Below are positions 1 to 9,400 of a DNA stretch of 64,000 bases, piece by piece. The notes under the pieces are model-generated. The model did not search any database, was not told the DNA's origin, and saw only the letters and a program-made list of their open reading frames with translations. Position numbers and translations under genes: made by a program. Positions within the stretch are counted from its first letter, which is position 1, and each line of letters begins with the position of its first letter. The DNA comes from Lentisphaerae bacterium GWF2_50_93 (GTDB lineage: Bacteria; Verrucomicrobiota; Lentisphaeria; Victivallales; GWF2-50-93), in assembly GCA_001804815.1 (NCBI GenBank), contig MHBI01000099.1, forward strand, positions 304,797 through 368,796, written 5' to 3'.

Positions 1-11
1 TTTCAATTCAC

Positions 12-70
12 AAGCGAGACGCCTGTATCACATTGAAGAAAAAGAAAGTGGCACAGGCTTCCCGCCTGTA
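12..70. repeat. Pair of GC-rich palindromic repeat units
   Basis: Two short units resembling the dispersed palindromes elsewhere in the window (GCGAGACGCCTGTA and CACAGGCTTCCCGCCTGT). They lie just downstream of the ABC-F stop codon, where the hairpins could end transcription. The second unit nearly matches the palindrome at 2407-2425. Confidence 0.5.
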
Positions 71-88
71 ATTAACTGGTCGGATTCC

Positions 89-2026
89 TTAATCCGGCAG
101 CGCTTCGGCAAGAAGCTTCTCCAGATCCAGGGATACGGCCTCCCATTCATGGAGGGCCTTGGGAAGCTCGATATGGATTTCATACAGGCGCCTGTTTATC
201 ATGGCATAGGATTTATTTTCATCGGGATTGGCAAGTTTTCCGACAAGCTCCTTCTCCTCGGCTTCCAGGAGATCGATGATCTTTTCCGTTTCTGCCAGTT
301 TTGTGGTCAAGTCCCTTTTTCTGCGTCCGCGCTCCTGTATGAGTTCGGCGCGTTCGCGTCTCTGCATCTTCCGTTCAGACTCCTTGGGCTTGACGATTTC
401 CTCGACGGCCTTCGGCGCTTCCATCGCCATCTTCTCGCAGTAGTAGTCGTAACCGCCGCTGTAAAGCTTGATCCCCGGCGGACGCATCGCCGCGATAGTC
501 GTCGCGACCTGCCTGACGAACTGGATGTCATGGCTGACTATGCAGACTGTCCCATGGAATTCCTTCAGCGCCTTTTCAAGCGCCTCGCGTGCGGCTATAT
601 CAAGATGGGTGGTAGGCTCGTCCAGGACAAGGAAGTTAGGCGGGTTGATAAGGAGCCGTGCGAACGCCAGGCGGATCTTTTCGCCGCCGCTAAGTACGCC
701 GACCTTCTTTTCGACGGTGTCGCCTGAAAAGCCGAAACCTCCCAGAAGAGTGCGGATTTCCTGCATCCCGGAACCCTCGCTCACGTTCTTGACGGTCTCG
801 TAGACAGTAAGATCCGGATCCATCGTCTCGGCAAATTCCTGCGACTGGTATCCGGGTACGACATTATGGCCGAGCGTGCGCGTCCCTTCGGAGGGAGGCA
901 GGATGCCTGCTACAATCCGCAGGAAAGTCGATTTCCCAGTTCCGTTGAGTCCGACAAACGCCAGCTTGTCGCCACGTTGGACGCTCAGGTCTACTCCTCT
1001 TAAAACCCAGGTGCTGCCGTCATAGGTGAGTCCTATGTTCTCCATCTTCAGGACCTCCTGCCCCGACCTTTCAGGTTTCTTGAGATGGATCCTTCCAGGA
1101 CTGGTTATGCGGAGGGGGATGGCGATTTTCTCCATGCGCTCAAGCATCTTGATTTTACTTTGGACAAGGGCGGCCTTGGTGTTCTTGGCGCGGAACCTGT
1201 CAATGAACAACTGCGCCTGTTCGCGGACCCTGCGCTGGTTCTCCGCGGCCGCGAGACGCTGCTCGTAGCGGACAATGCGTTCCTTTACGTAATAGTCGTA
1301 GTTGCCTTTGTATTTCTCGGTCTGGAAGTTGGCGACTTCGAGAGTGACGCTCGTGAGCGAGTTCAGAAGATAGCGGTCATGCGAGATCAGCAGCATGGTA
1401 CCGTTGAAGCTTTTAAGATATTCGCGCAGCCACTCGATCGCAGGAATATCAAGATAGTTCGTAGGCTCGTCGAGCAGCAGGAGATCAGGATCCGCGACGA
1501 TGACACGTGCGAGTTCCGCACGCATCTGCCATCCTCCGCTGTACGAACTGAACGGACGTGCAAAGCTGTCTTCCATGAGGCCGAGTCCGCAGAGCGAGGT
1601 CTGCGCCCTCGCACGTGTCTGGTATCCGCCGCCAGCCTCGTAGAGCGTCTGAAGCCTGCCGATATGTGCAAGGACAGCTTCGCGGTCTTTCACCTTGTCG
1701 TGGTGCAGGTCATGTTCGAGCTTTTCCATCTCGTCATGCATGTCAGTCAGATCCTGGCGTCCGCTTTCCGCATATTCCAGGACCGTCATGTCGACATCCT
1801 GCGGATTGAACTCCTGGCGGAGATGCCCGATCCTGATGTTTTTCGGGAATTCAATGCTTCCGGTATCGGCGCTTATTTCACCGCGGAGCAGGGCGAATAC
1901 GGTACTTTTGCCGGCGCCGTTGGGGCCGACAACGCCGACGCGCTCCCCGTCATTGATACGGAAACTTGCGTACTTGAGGACTTCATGCGTCCCGAATGTC
2001 TTGCTTATGTCTACGAAATCAATCAT
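89..2026 (-). CDS. ABC-F family ATPase (Uup/YheS-like translation factor)
   Basis: A soluble protein with two ATP-binding cassettes and no membrane segment, the layout of ABC-F proteins that act at the ribosome rather than in transport. Visible motifs are Walker A GPNGAGKS near residue 35 and GLNGTGKS near residue 350, signatures YSGGW and LSGGE, and Walker B runs LLLLDEPTNYLD and FLVLDEPTTHLD. A charged helical linker separates the cassettes and a Lys/Glu-rich coiled coil fills the last ~90 residues, as in Uup/YheS-type members. Length (645) is normal. No clear Shine-Dalgarno precedes the ATG. Which ABC-F subfamily it belongs to, and whether it gives antibiotic protection, cannot be decided from sequence alone; a housekeeping role is more likely. 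Confidence 0.93.
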   Translation of the reverse strand: MIDFVDISKTFGTHEVLKYASFRINDGERVGVVGPNGAGKSTVFALLRGEISADTGSIEFPKNIRIGHLRQEFNPQDVDMTVLEYAESGRQDLTDMHDEMEKLEHDLHHDKVKDREAVLAHIGRLQTLYEAGGGYQTRARAQTSLCGLGLMEDSFARPFSSYSGGWQMRAELARVIVADPDLLLLDEPTNYLDIPAIEWLREYLKSFNGTMLLISHDRYLLNSLTSVTLEVANFQTEKYKGNYDYYVKERIVRYEQRLAAAENQRRVREQAQLFIDRFRAKNTKAALVQSKIKMLERMEKIAIPLRITSPGRIHLKKPERSGQEVLKMENIGLTYDGSTWVLRGVDLSVQRGDKLAFVGLNGTGKSTFLRIVAGILPPSEGTRTLGHNVVPGYQSQEFAETMDPDLTVYETVKNVSEGSGMQEIRTLLGGFGFSGDTVEKKVGVLSGGEKIRLAFARLLINPPNFLVLDEPTTHLDIAAREALEKALKEFHGTVCIVSHDIQFVRQVATTIAAMRPPGIKLYSGGYDYYCEKMAMEAPKAVEEIVKPKESERKMQRRERAELIQERGRRKRDLTTKLAETEKIIDLLEAEEKELVGKLANPDENKSYAMINRRLYEIHIELPKALHEWEAVSLDLEKLLAEALPD

Positions 2027-2039
2027 GTGGTATCTTAAG

Positions 2040-2300
2040 TCCTGATCTTAGTTTTGTTTTTTCTTTATCCCGTAGGGATAGAGGAATAAAGCCTGTGGTT
2101 TCAACCACAGGTAAATCATATATCGTCCATCCGTCTTGAAGAGACGGAGGTAATTCATCATTTCGTGATATCTTGTCCTTATCTTGCTCCGTCCCTTCAG
2201 AACGGAATAATCTTGATCATATTACCTATGGTTGAAACCATAGGCTTCATCACTAAACGCTTTCAGCGTTTCATCAACTGGTGATTTCAGAAATATTCAG
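2040..2300. repeat. Cluster of short hairpins (RAYT/REP-style repeat array)
   Basis: At least six small stem-loops follow one another: TATCCC/GGGATA, GCCTGTGGTT/AACCACAGG, CCGTCTT/GAGACGG, CTCCGTC/GAACGGA, CCTATGGTT/AACCATAGG and AACGCTT/AGCGTT. Most have tiny loops such as TC, GA or TTCA. This style of varied stems with similar loops resembles repeat arrays linked to REP-associated tyrosine transposases. No open frame worth calling is present. Confidence 0.55.
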
Positions 2301-2371
2301 GCTAAAGAGAACCTGTAAATCAAAAATGACAAACGGAAAACATGAAATTAACTGTGACTTCTGTTTCTATG

Positions 2372-2425
2372 GAGCGCTGGCGTCCCGCCGGCAATCAGGA
2401 ATCTAGCACAGGCATCTCGCCTGTG
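2372..2425. repeat. Two adjacent palindromic units
   Basis: The palindrome CACAGGC-ATCTC-GCCTGTG (2407-2425) has a perfect 7-bp stem and lies just downstream of a GCTGGCGTCCCGCCGGC unit at about 2372-2390. Both belong to the dispersed GC-rich palindromes of this window. They sit between the divergently read ABC-F gene and the 3' end of the large secreted protein. Confidence 0.5.
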
Positions 2426-2481
2426 ACGGCATCACGGATTGAGTGTTGCACATCCAGACTTGGAGACAACTCCGCATGCGC

Positions 2482-5400
2482 CTATTTGGTGTATTGGCCG
2501 ATAACGACTGTCAGGATCCTGCCTGAAGGGAGCGTCACGTTGTATTCCTGGGCGGGTGCGTAAGTTCCTACGCTGGCGTTGACCACTTTTGTGCTTCCAG
2601 CCTTCTCTCCTGCGAGAGTCGCAAGCAGTTCGAGCTGCTCCTGAGCCATGAGGCTGACGTTGTAGTCGCCCGGATCCGCCTCGTCCGGATTGGCGATGAC
2701 AGTAATGGCCAGCAGGCCAGTGCCGGTACTAAGCGTGCTGACGAAGGTGGAGTCCACCATTCCAGTTCCTGATGGGCCTATATTGTCCAGCACATTCGAA
2801 AGCTGGTCTGGATCCACATGGATCAGCAGCGGACTGGCGGTGAGTCCGGGAGTTGCCGACAAGCCATTTCCGACTGCGGCGCCTTCCGTCCCATATAGAA
2901 GAAGGTAGAGCCCGACGTCGAGTTTGCCGGTGATCTCCGGATCGGTTCCAGCTGCCGCCACGCCAATGCTGCCATCCACCCAGTTGGCCTCGTAGGATAT
3001 GTCAGCGGGAACAGCCATGTCTGAAGGTGTTTCCGTAAAGCCGCGTCTCAGGTTCATGTAGTCCTGCATTCCGGCCAGGTCGTCCGGCGAACTGGTGCCG
3101 AGAGGGACGAGTGTTCCCCGCACGTATCCTGCGAGGTCGAAGTAGCCGTTGGATTCGACGGGGCTCTTCGCCGTCGTGACGGTCCGGCTGGCTATGGCCG
3201 TCGTGTTGTCAGGTATTGATGTAATGAAGAAGTCATATGTGAATTCCCCCGTACCCGGAATGGCCGCCGAATACGCGAAGTATCCTTTCGCGTCAGTCTT
3301 TGTGGTAATCCAGGTTGCAAGACCCGTCAAAGGATCCCTTACAGCTAGATTGAATCCGGGTATGCCGGTGCCTGACTCATCCAGGAGCCGGCCCTTGAAT
3401 GCTGCGGTGAAAGGGGTTGTCTGGCCATCGGCCGGCACCTGTGTCAGGATGATGTTGGCTGCGGAATAGCAGTTGGCAGTGAGGATGGCGTCAGCGCTGA
3501 CGGTGTTGAAACCATTGGTGCCCGAGCCTGCGAGAAGGATGTACCATGTTCCCGCCGGGGGATTGGTCACCGTGAGACGCTTGTCGGCAATTGTCCCGGC
3601 GATAAGGGCTCCCTTGGCGTTATAGAGGGCCGTCGTCGGATACGAAGCAATTTTCGCGTAGATGTCACAGGATCCGGAAACATTTGTAAGTGTCACAACC
3701 AGCCTCGTGCAGCCGGTTGGCACGGTTACGTCGAAGAACTGGAAGCTCCCCTTTTCGCCGGAGAGGCCGGTTGTCGGTGTCCCGTCGACCGGTTGCGGGC
3801 TGCTGTTGCCCACATATACTTTCTTAGTTGCGCTCATGGCGCTTTCAGGAACGGCGGGGTTGCATGCCGTTACCGCATAGAGATAGGTCGTTCCGGGTGA
3901 TAACAACATGTCGTCATCTGTGTAGACGAGGGCTGGCGCCGTGGTATTTCCGATGAGGTCCCATATGCCGGAGTTTATGACCTGCCTATACACGTTGTAG
4001 GATGTGGCTGACGGAACTTCACCCCATGTAAGCATCACATTGCCGAATGTACCGGTGCTTAATCCACCCCCTGAATCCCCTCCTATCAATATTGCGCTCT
4101 TAAGCACAGGTGCGGGAAGTTTAGGTACAGTTGTCTTAGCATAGCCGACAGAGGAGGCGGTCGAGGCGCTGTCATAATCTGACCCGTTGCTGCTGTATCT
4201 CGCCCGGACATAATAGGTATGGGGGCTGGAATCGCCGACTACAGAATCATAATACAATGTAGATGTCCAGCCGGAAGTTATGTCTGTCCCATCTTTGTTC
4301 ACAATGTATTCTGTCGCGCCAGCCACAGCGGTCCATGTGAGTTTTATCTGGTCGAAGTAGATTCCGGCGCTAGCCTTGAATCCCGCAGGAGCTTTCTTGC
4401 CAATGAAACCCGTTGCCATTTTTGAAAACGCGTCACTGGGCCCATTGTCGTTCTTCGCCTTGACCCAGTAGTAATAGGCAGCGTCGGGTTTCGGCTCAGT
4501 GCCGGCTATGTTGCTGAGCCCCATGTCGTCATAGGTGTATGTAGTATTGTAGCTGACGTATTCGACTTCGGCGATTTGAGATGCATCTCCCGAGTTTTGC
4601 AGTGTCCCCCTGTAGACCAGATAGGATGTCGCGCCGGCCACCTTCGGCCAGGAAATCCTTATTTTGTCGAAGTATATCCCGGCGGAGGCTGTCACGCTTG
4701 CAGGTGCCGCTGGTTTGATCGAACTTTTGCCGATGGCGTAAGCGCTGGGAACGCTTGAAAGGACACCCGTCTTGGCCACGATCCAGTAATAGTAGGTCGT
4801 GCCGAGGACGACACTCCTGTCCACATATGACAGGTCTGACGTCTCCCCGATGGGGGAGCCTGGCCTTGCCGGAACTGCGGAACTTCCTGGCGTGCCGGCC
4901 GCCTGGTATATTTCGTAGAGCGTCGCGCCTGGGGATGCTTTCCATTTGACAAGCACTGCTTCGGCATATGTTCCTTTCGTTGCGCTGACCGTCGCTGGAG
5001 GCTTTGGCGCCGACGCATAGTAGCCTGCCAGCAGTGTCACTCGTGAAAATTGTTTGGTGCCAATGATGCCGATCACATAATCGCCTGCCGCAGGATTAGC
5101 TATGCGTATGACCTCGTTGGTTGAACCGTTGTCCACCCACTTGTCCATCCCCGAAGTATTTACTTCCAGGGCCACAGCCCCAGTACCGCCATAGGTTTTG
5201 ACTTCAAGCAGGGCTATTCCTGTTGGAACTGTTATTCTGTAAAATTTCAGGCTGTCTGCAATTCCAGAAAGCCCTGTGACCGGTATTCGATTTCCAAGAG
5301 ATGGAATAAAAATGCTAAAATTCATGCCTGTCACGTTAACGGCGTTGATAGTCACATTTCGGCTCTTTGGAGTGAATGAGTATCCTGCTTTAAATGGAGT

Positions 5401-8322
5401 AACCGTGTATGAGCCGTTTTTAAGGCCAGTAAACGAGTAGGTCCCATCAGGCTTGGTCTTGACGGTTCTGGACACTGCGCCAGATATAGCTGTCATAGTT
5501 ACATCATCCATGGCTGTTCCTGAAACCGTTCCTACGAGCTGGAAAAGTTTGCCCCAAAGAGCCAGATATGGTGAAAACTTATTTCCTGCGGTGGTAAATT
5601 TCCCGCCGACATAGAGGTTCCCGAACGAGTCAAAAACCAAGGTTCTGACAAAGCCATCCATTCCAGTTCCAAGAGAACTCCATGTCGAACCATTCCATTT
5701 TGCGATCTTATTTACTGGTTGAGCTCCGGCAGTTGTAAAATCACCTCCGGCGTAGAGTTTTCCTGAAGAGTCAAGTGATAAAGACCACACGAAACTGTCC
5801 ATTCCAGTTCCAAGCGGACTCCATGCCTTGCCGTTCCATTTTGCAATATAAGCTGTGTTGGCAATACCCCCAGCAGTAAAAAAATTACCGCCAACGTAAA
5901 TATTCCCTGCGGTATCACATGCCAAGGCGTTTACCTCACCATCACCATCTATTCCAGTTCCAAGCGGGCTCCATGCTTTGCCGTCCCATTTTGCAATTTT
6001 ATTTGCGGGTACACCGCCAGCAGTATGGAAGTATCCTCCGGCATAAAGGTTTCCCACGGAATCGGATTCCAATGCAAACACGGCATTTTCCATCCCAGTT
6101 CCGAGTGCGCTCCAGTTGGAACCATCCCATTTGGCAATGTATGCAGTATTGGCAACACCTCCGCCGGCACTGGTGAACCAGCCTCCGGCATAAAGATTGC
6201 CGGAAGAGTCAAATGCCAAGGATGAAACTCCATTGTCGTCCGTCCCGTTTCCAAGAGCACTCCAAGAGGAACCATTCCACTTGGCAATATTGTTGACTGA
6301 AACACCTCCGGCATTGGTAAAGTATCCTCCGGCATAAAGGTTTCCGGAGGAGTCAAATGCCAGGGCATAGACATCACCATTTAGTCCTGTTCCAAGTGAT
6401 ATCCACGCTGTACCATTCCATCTGGCGATATAAGATGTGTTAGCTACGCCTCCGATGCTGGTAAAGTATCCTCCGACATAAAGATTTCCAGAGGAATCGA
6501 AAATCGAGGCGTAAACCAGGCCGTTTATTCCATTGCTTCCTCCTAGCGGATTCCAATCCGAGCCATTCCATTTTGCAATGTTTTCAATAGCTGTACCTCC
6601 GGCAGTTGTAAAATCACCTCCGGCGTAAAGTTTTCCCGATGAGTCGAACGCCAGAGCGTGGACGGCACCATTCATTCCCGTTCCGAGTGCGCTCCAATTT
6701 GAACCGTCCCATTTGGCAATGCGGTTGGCTGATACGCCACCGGCACTGCGTAAATTACCTCCTGCATAGAGGTTCCCAGAGGAATCAAAAGCTAATGCGT
6801 AGACATGATTGTCCAATCCCATTCCAGTTCCCAGTGAGTTCCATTCAGCACCATCCCACTTTGCAATGTGTGTTGTATTGGCAACGCCTCCTGCACTAGT
6901 AAATTCACCGCCTGCATAGAGGTTTCCAGCAGTGTCTAGTGCCAGCGTAAAAACGGCTCTTTCCATTCCTGTTCCGAGAGTATTCCAAGAGAAGCCATCC
7001 CATTTGGAGATGTAATTGACAGTCACGCCACCTGCTGTAGTGAAGGAACCTCCAGCGTAAAGATTATCAGAGGAGTCACAGGCCAGCGTACTGACAAGGC
7101 TGCTCATGCCAGTACTCAAGGAACTCCAGGAAAAGCCGTCCCATTTCGCAATGCGATTGACGGTTATACCTGCTGCGGTGGTGAATTCACCACCGGCGTA
7201 GAGAATATCAGAGGAGTCTAATGACAGAGCATAAACCTTACCGTTCATGCCAGTATCCAAGGGACTCCAAGAGGAGCCATTCCATTTTGCAATACGATTA
7301 GCTGTCACGCCGCCAGCTACATCAAATTCACCACCGGCGTATAGTTTCCCCGTTGAGTCGAACCCCAGGGCGTAGACGGTGCCATTTATTCCCGTTCCGA
7401 GTGCGCTCCAATTGGAACCATCCCATTTGGCTATGTGATTGGCTGAAACGTTGTTCGCAAAAGTAAAATTGCCTCCGATATATAAATTCCCGTCTTTGTA
7501 TGCTATTGCTTTCACTTCGCCATTCGTTCCAGGCAGTTCCGTATTCATTGACAACCAGCCAGGATCTGAGATTGTCGGGTCAATGCGGATGGGATAAGTA
7601 GCTCCAGAGTCATCAACGTTGACAAGAAACTCCGCTGGAGATATTACTTTGAATCCGGCTGGAAGTTCTTTGCCGGTGGCATCCGTGACCAGTAGTTTTG
7701 AATATGCGAATTCCCTGCCAGTTTCATTGAGACGGATTTTAAGACCTGAACCGGAAAGTTCGGCAGTTGCGCCGTTGAGACCGATGAAAAGCGATAGTTC
7801 TCCGGTGCCTTCAGGCTTTTTGAAAACAATGAAATCCTGGCGGATGCCGTCGCCGGAGACAGTGTATTCTTCAACAAGCTCCGGCCGGATTATCTGCGCA
7901 CAGTTTTCAGATACGGAAACTTTTGCTTCTGAAGGTAGGGCGGTTTCTGAGTTTACCCCGATTCTATAGACATCGGGGAGAGCGCCGATATAAGACGGAC
8001 GGTTCGGCGAACCGTCCCTACCTAATTCACGTCCGAGTCCGACTACGTTCATGCTGAACGTTCCGCCCTTTGTAGCGGAAGTGGATCTGATTGAAATACA
8101 GGATGGTGTTACCGATGCTTCAAGCGCCTGGAGCTTGCAGACGATTTCCGCGCCATTGCCAACTGCCTTGATCCCGAGGGAGTCTGGATCCATTTTCTCG
8201 GTGGCCTTCTGCCCGAGTTCGGAAAAGGCGAACGGCTTTTGAACGCTTCCGGTTTCATCCGTGAAACCCGTAAAACCGATAAAAGTGCAGATAGTAAATA
8301 TGGTTAGGTATAATCTGCTCAT
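2482..8322 (-). CDS. Giant secreted propeller-repeat, PPC and Fn3-like protein
   Basis: A 1946-residue exported protein. The start at 8322 is preferred over an ATG 21 nt upstream because AAAAAGGA lies just before it. A hydrophobic signal peptide covers residues ~1-22. Residues ~260-925 hold about 14 copies of a ~48-residue unit with consensus DSSGNLYAGG-F--AGG and IAKWDGSNWSALGTGM, like delta-60/propeller-type repeats. Then come a carboxypeptidase-regulatory-like domain (~930-1005), a PPC-like domain (~1013-1100), three or four Fn3-like domains (~1105-1500), a second PPC-like domain (~1510-1615), another regulatory-like domain (~1630-1715) and an unassigned C-terminus. No catalytic motif is visible, so a surface or adhesive role is inference. 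Residues ~99-111 are encoded by a palindromic repeat. Confidence 0.85.
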   Translation of the reverse strand: MSRLYLTIFTICTFIGFTGFTDETGSVQKPFAFSELGQKATEKMDPDSLGIKAVGNGAEIVCKLQALEASVTPSCISIRSTSATKGGTFSMNVVGLGRELGRDGSPNRPSYIGALPDVYRIGVNSETALPSEAKVSVSENCAQIIRPELVEEYTVSGDGIRQDFIVFKKPEGTGELSLFIGLNGATAELSGSGLKIRLNETGREFAYSKLLVTDATGKELPAGFKVISPAEFLVNVDDSGATYPIRIDPTISDPGWLSMNTELPGTNGEVKAIAYKDGNLYIGGNFTFANNVSANHIAKWDGSNWSALGTGINGTVYALGFDSTGKLYAGGEFDVAGGVTANRIAKWNGSSWSPLDTGMNGKVYALSLDSSDILYAGGEFTTAAGITVNRIAKWDGFSWSSLSTGMSSLVSTLACDSSDNLYAGGSFTTAGGVTVNYISKWDGFSWNTLGTGMERAVFTLALDTAGNLYAGGEFTSAGGVANTTHIAKWDGAEWNSLGTGMGLDNHVYALAFDSSGNLYAGGNLRSAGGVSANRIAKWDGSNWSALGTGMNGAVHALAFDSSGKLYAGGDFTTAGGTAIENIAKWNGSDWNPLGGSNGINGLVYASIFDSSGNLYVGGYFTSIGGVANTSYIARWNGTAWISLGTGLNGDVYALAFDSSGNLYAGGYFTNAGGVSVNNIAKWNGSSWSALGNGTDDNGVSSLAFDSSGNLYAGGWFTSAGGGVANTAYIAKWDGSNWSALGTGMENAVFALESDSVGNLYAGGYFHTAGGVPANKIAKWDGKAWSPLGTGIDGDGEVNALACDTAGNIYVGGNFFTAGGIANTAYIAKWNGKAWSPLGTGMDSFVWSLSLDSSGKLYAGGDFTTAGAQPVNKIAKWNGSTWSSLGTGMDGFVRTLVFDSFGNLYVGGKFTTAGNKFSPYLALWGKLFQLVGTVSGTAMDDVTMTAISGAVSRTVKTKPDGTYSFTGLKNGSYTVTPFKAGYSFTPKSRNVTINAVNVTGMNFSIFIPSLGNRIPVTGLSGIADSLKFYRITVPTGIALLEVKTYGGTGAVALEVNTSGMDKWVDNGSTNEVIRIANPAAGDYVIGIIGTKQFSRVTLLAGYYASAPKPPATVSATKGTYAEAVLVKWKASPGATLYEIYQAAGTPGSSAVPARPGSPIGETSDLSYVDRSVVLGTTYYYWIVAKTGVLSSVPSAYAIGKSSIKPAAPASVTASAGIYFDKIRISWPKVAGATSYLVYRGTLQNSGDASQIAEVEYVSYNTTYTYDDMGLSNIAGTEPKPDAAYYYWVKAKNDNGPSDAFSKMATGFIGKKAPAGFKASAGIYFDQIKLTWTAVAGATEYIVNKDGTDITSGWTSTLYYDSVVGDSSPHTYYVRARYSSNGSDYDSASTASSVGYAKTTVPKLPAPVLKSAILIGGDSGGGLSTGTFGNVMLTWGEVPSATSYNVYRQVINSGIWDLIGNTTAPALVYTDDDMLLSPGTTYLYAVTACNPAVPESAMSATKKVYVGNSSPQPVDGTPTTGLSGEKGSFQFFDVTVPTGCTRLVVTLTNVSGSCDIYAKIASYPTTALYNAKGALIAGTIADKRLTVTNPPAGTWYILLAGSGTNGFNTVSADAILTANCYSAANIILTQVPADGQTTPFTAAFKGRLLDESGTGIPGFNLAVRDPLTGLATWITTKTDAKGYFAYSAAIPGTGEFTYDFFITSIPDNTTAIASRTVTTAKSPVESNGYFDLAGYVRGTLVPLGTSSPDDLAGMQDYMNLRRGFTETPSDMAVPADISYEANWVDGSIGVAAAGTDPEITGKLDVGLYLLLYGTEGAAVGNGLSATPGLTASPLLIHVDPDQLSNVLDNIGPSGTGMVDSTFVSTLSTGTGLLAITVIANPDEADPGDYNVSLMAQEQLELLATLAGEKAGSTKVVNASVGTYAPAQEYNVTLPSGRILTVVIGQYTK
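5545..7545 (-). repeat. About 14 in-frame coding repeats of ~145 bp
   Basis: Each unit encodes roughly 47-50 residues and differs from its neighbours by scattered substitutions and by optional two- to three-residue inserts such as GVANTAYI in place of GVSANRI. The most similar copies keep near-identical DNA over tens of bases, so recombination between copies could change copy number. The last copy is degenerate and ends in PYLALWG. Confidence 0.85.
7997..8023. repeat. REP-like palindrome inside a coding sequence
   Basis: GGACGGTTCG-G-CGAACCGTCC is a perfect 10-bp inverted repeat followed by CTACC. Read on the minus strand it begins GGTAGGGACG and ends CGTCCGT, the same frame words as the intergenic element at 54640-54704. 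It is translated in frame as GRDGSPNRPS within the large secreted protein. Confidence 0.75.
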
Positions 8323-8894
8323 GTGATAATCCTTTTTCATCATAAATTCCAGCTGTAAATCAAGGATAGGAGATTCGATTCTAATAATGTATCGAATTTA
8401 GTTTGGAAATGTCGAAATATCAAGGAGTTGAAGTGTAATAAAGCCCGTTTTGTCCTGTCGAGATAATGGGTCAGTTGCATGCATATATGAATCCTGAAGG
8501 GATGGAATAATACTTTTTTCATTGCTGGGTAAAAATTTAGTTTCAATAACACACAAGCTGAAGCTAGCCACGTGAGTCACGTTCCACGTGTCAACGTGGT
8601 CACGTGAGACTCCAACCTCAGCGCACCTACAAATGTTGGAGTTCAAACTTTAGTTTGTCTTCTCTGTATCTTAGCGCCATTATGGGGCTCTGTAATTTCA
8701 GATTCGGATGTAGTGTTCGCCATCTGCTCCGTCGGATGACTGGGGTCTCGGCGAAGATTCTAATTATCTTGTCCGAGACGGACAACTCTACATTAAGACC
8801 GTTGCGGACGAGATCCCAGCGGCAACGTGACATGCTAAAAAAGATGTTATTGATAAAGTTGAAGCGTTCCAACCGTTGCTGTGTGTCCGGAAGG

Positions 8895-8960
8895 GATATG
8901 GCAGGATTTCAGGCGTGCAGGGCCTGAATGCCATATCTTCTCATTTTTTGATTTTTCCAC
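8895..8960 (+). terminator. Possible terminator-like hairpin
   Basis: Arms GATATGGCA (8895-8903) and TGCCATATC (8929-8937) enclose a further imperfect inner stem, followed by T-rich TTCTCATTTTTTG. No intact gene lies directly upstream, so it may be the tail of a decayed gene or another repeat palindrome. Confidence 0.35.
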
Positions 8961-9003
8961 GAAGCATTGATGCAAGGCTGCGGACGTGCGGATTTGGATT
9001 TTT

Positions 9004-9270
9004 CTAGTCCTTCAGATTTCGAATCCATTTGCCTGACCTTTCCATTCTACGAAGTAGTTTAATCATTTCTGCAAGTGTTGCGGGCGGAGATTCAAACCAT
9101 CTTGTGGAATTGTCACAAGGTTGGCTGCCGCCAAGGTTTGGTACTGGATTCTGATGCAGATGCACAAGCAGGGCCTTGCGAAGTTCGCAAGGCGAATCCC
9201 GATTGATCACCCTCCTCAAGGAGGACATGGGTGGAAGAACAGGAGACTGTATGGATCTTTTATTTTTCAT
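9004..9270 (-). CDS. Hypothetical 88-residue ORF, doubtful
   Basis: A short basic reading frame with no recognised motif, no signal peptide and no clear ribosome-binding site before its ATG. It lies in an otherwise decayed interval. The segment ending TLAEMIKLLRRMERSGKW could form an amphipathic helix. It may be a real small gene, a remnant, or chance. Confidence 0.25.
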   Translation of the reverse strand: MKNKRSIQSPVLPPMSSLRRVINRDSPCELRKALLVHLHQNPVPNLGGSQPCDNSTRWFESPPATLAEMIKLLRRMERSGKWIRNLKD

Positions 9271-9400
9271 CGGCGATAAAATGATGTGCGTTTTATATAT
9301 TTGCTATGGATAAAAGGTAAGCCTTTATAGCGTAAAATTCAAGGAGTGTTACAAGCTTCCGACTTCGCCTGGGGCTGCGCCGGACACGGAAAGCATGTAC

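Larger units (their letters stand above)
8344..9400. other. Long gene-poor interval with hairpins and decayed sequence
   Basis: Contents seen: an inverted repeat ATTCGAT/ATCGAAT at 8373-8397 just upstream of the secreted-protein gene; a repeat-rich stretch around 8550-8660 (ACACAAGCTGAAGCT, CACGTGAGTCACG, CACGTGTCAACGTGG, TTGGAGTTCAAAC) resembling 59030-59060; a 38-codon open stretch at 8714-8830 without a start that reads like protein but is unassigned; and an imperfect hairpin at 8895-8937. One weak ORF is listed separately. No convincing intact gene. Confidence 0.5.

Noticed and set aside
1085..2038. A 317-codon open frame antisense to the ABC-F gene
   Set aside because: It has no recognisable domain and exists because the ABC-F codons are open in the opposite frame; the ABC-F motifs decide the strand.
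2040..2300. CRISPR array
   Set aside because: The stems differ in sequence and there are no identical repeats with uniform spacers or cas genes nearby.
5545..7545. Tandem DNA repeats as a non-coding satellite
   Set aside because: The frame is open through all units and substitutions respect codon positions, so they are protein repeats.
8604..8927. A 107-codon open frame as a gene
   Set aside because: It spans a repeat region, lacks a ribosome-binding site and overlaps a better but also fragmentary reading; treated as decayed DNA.
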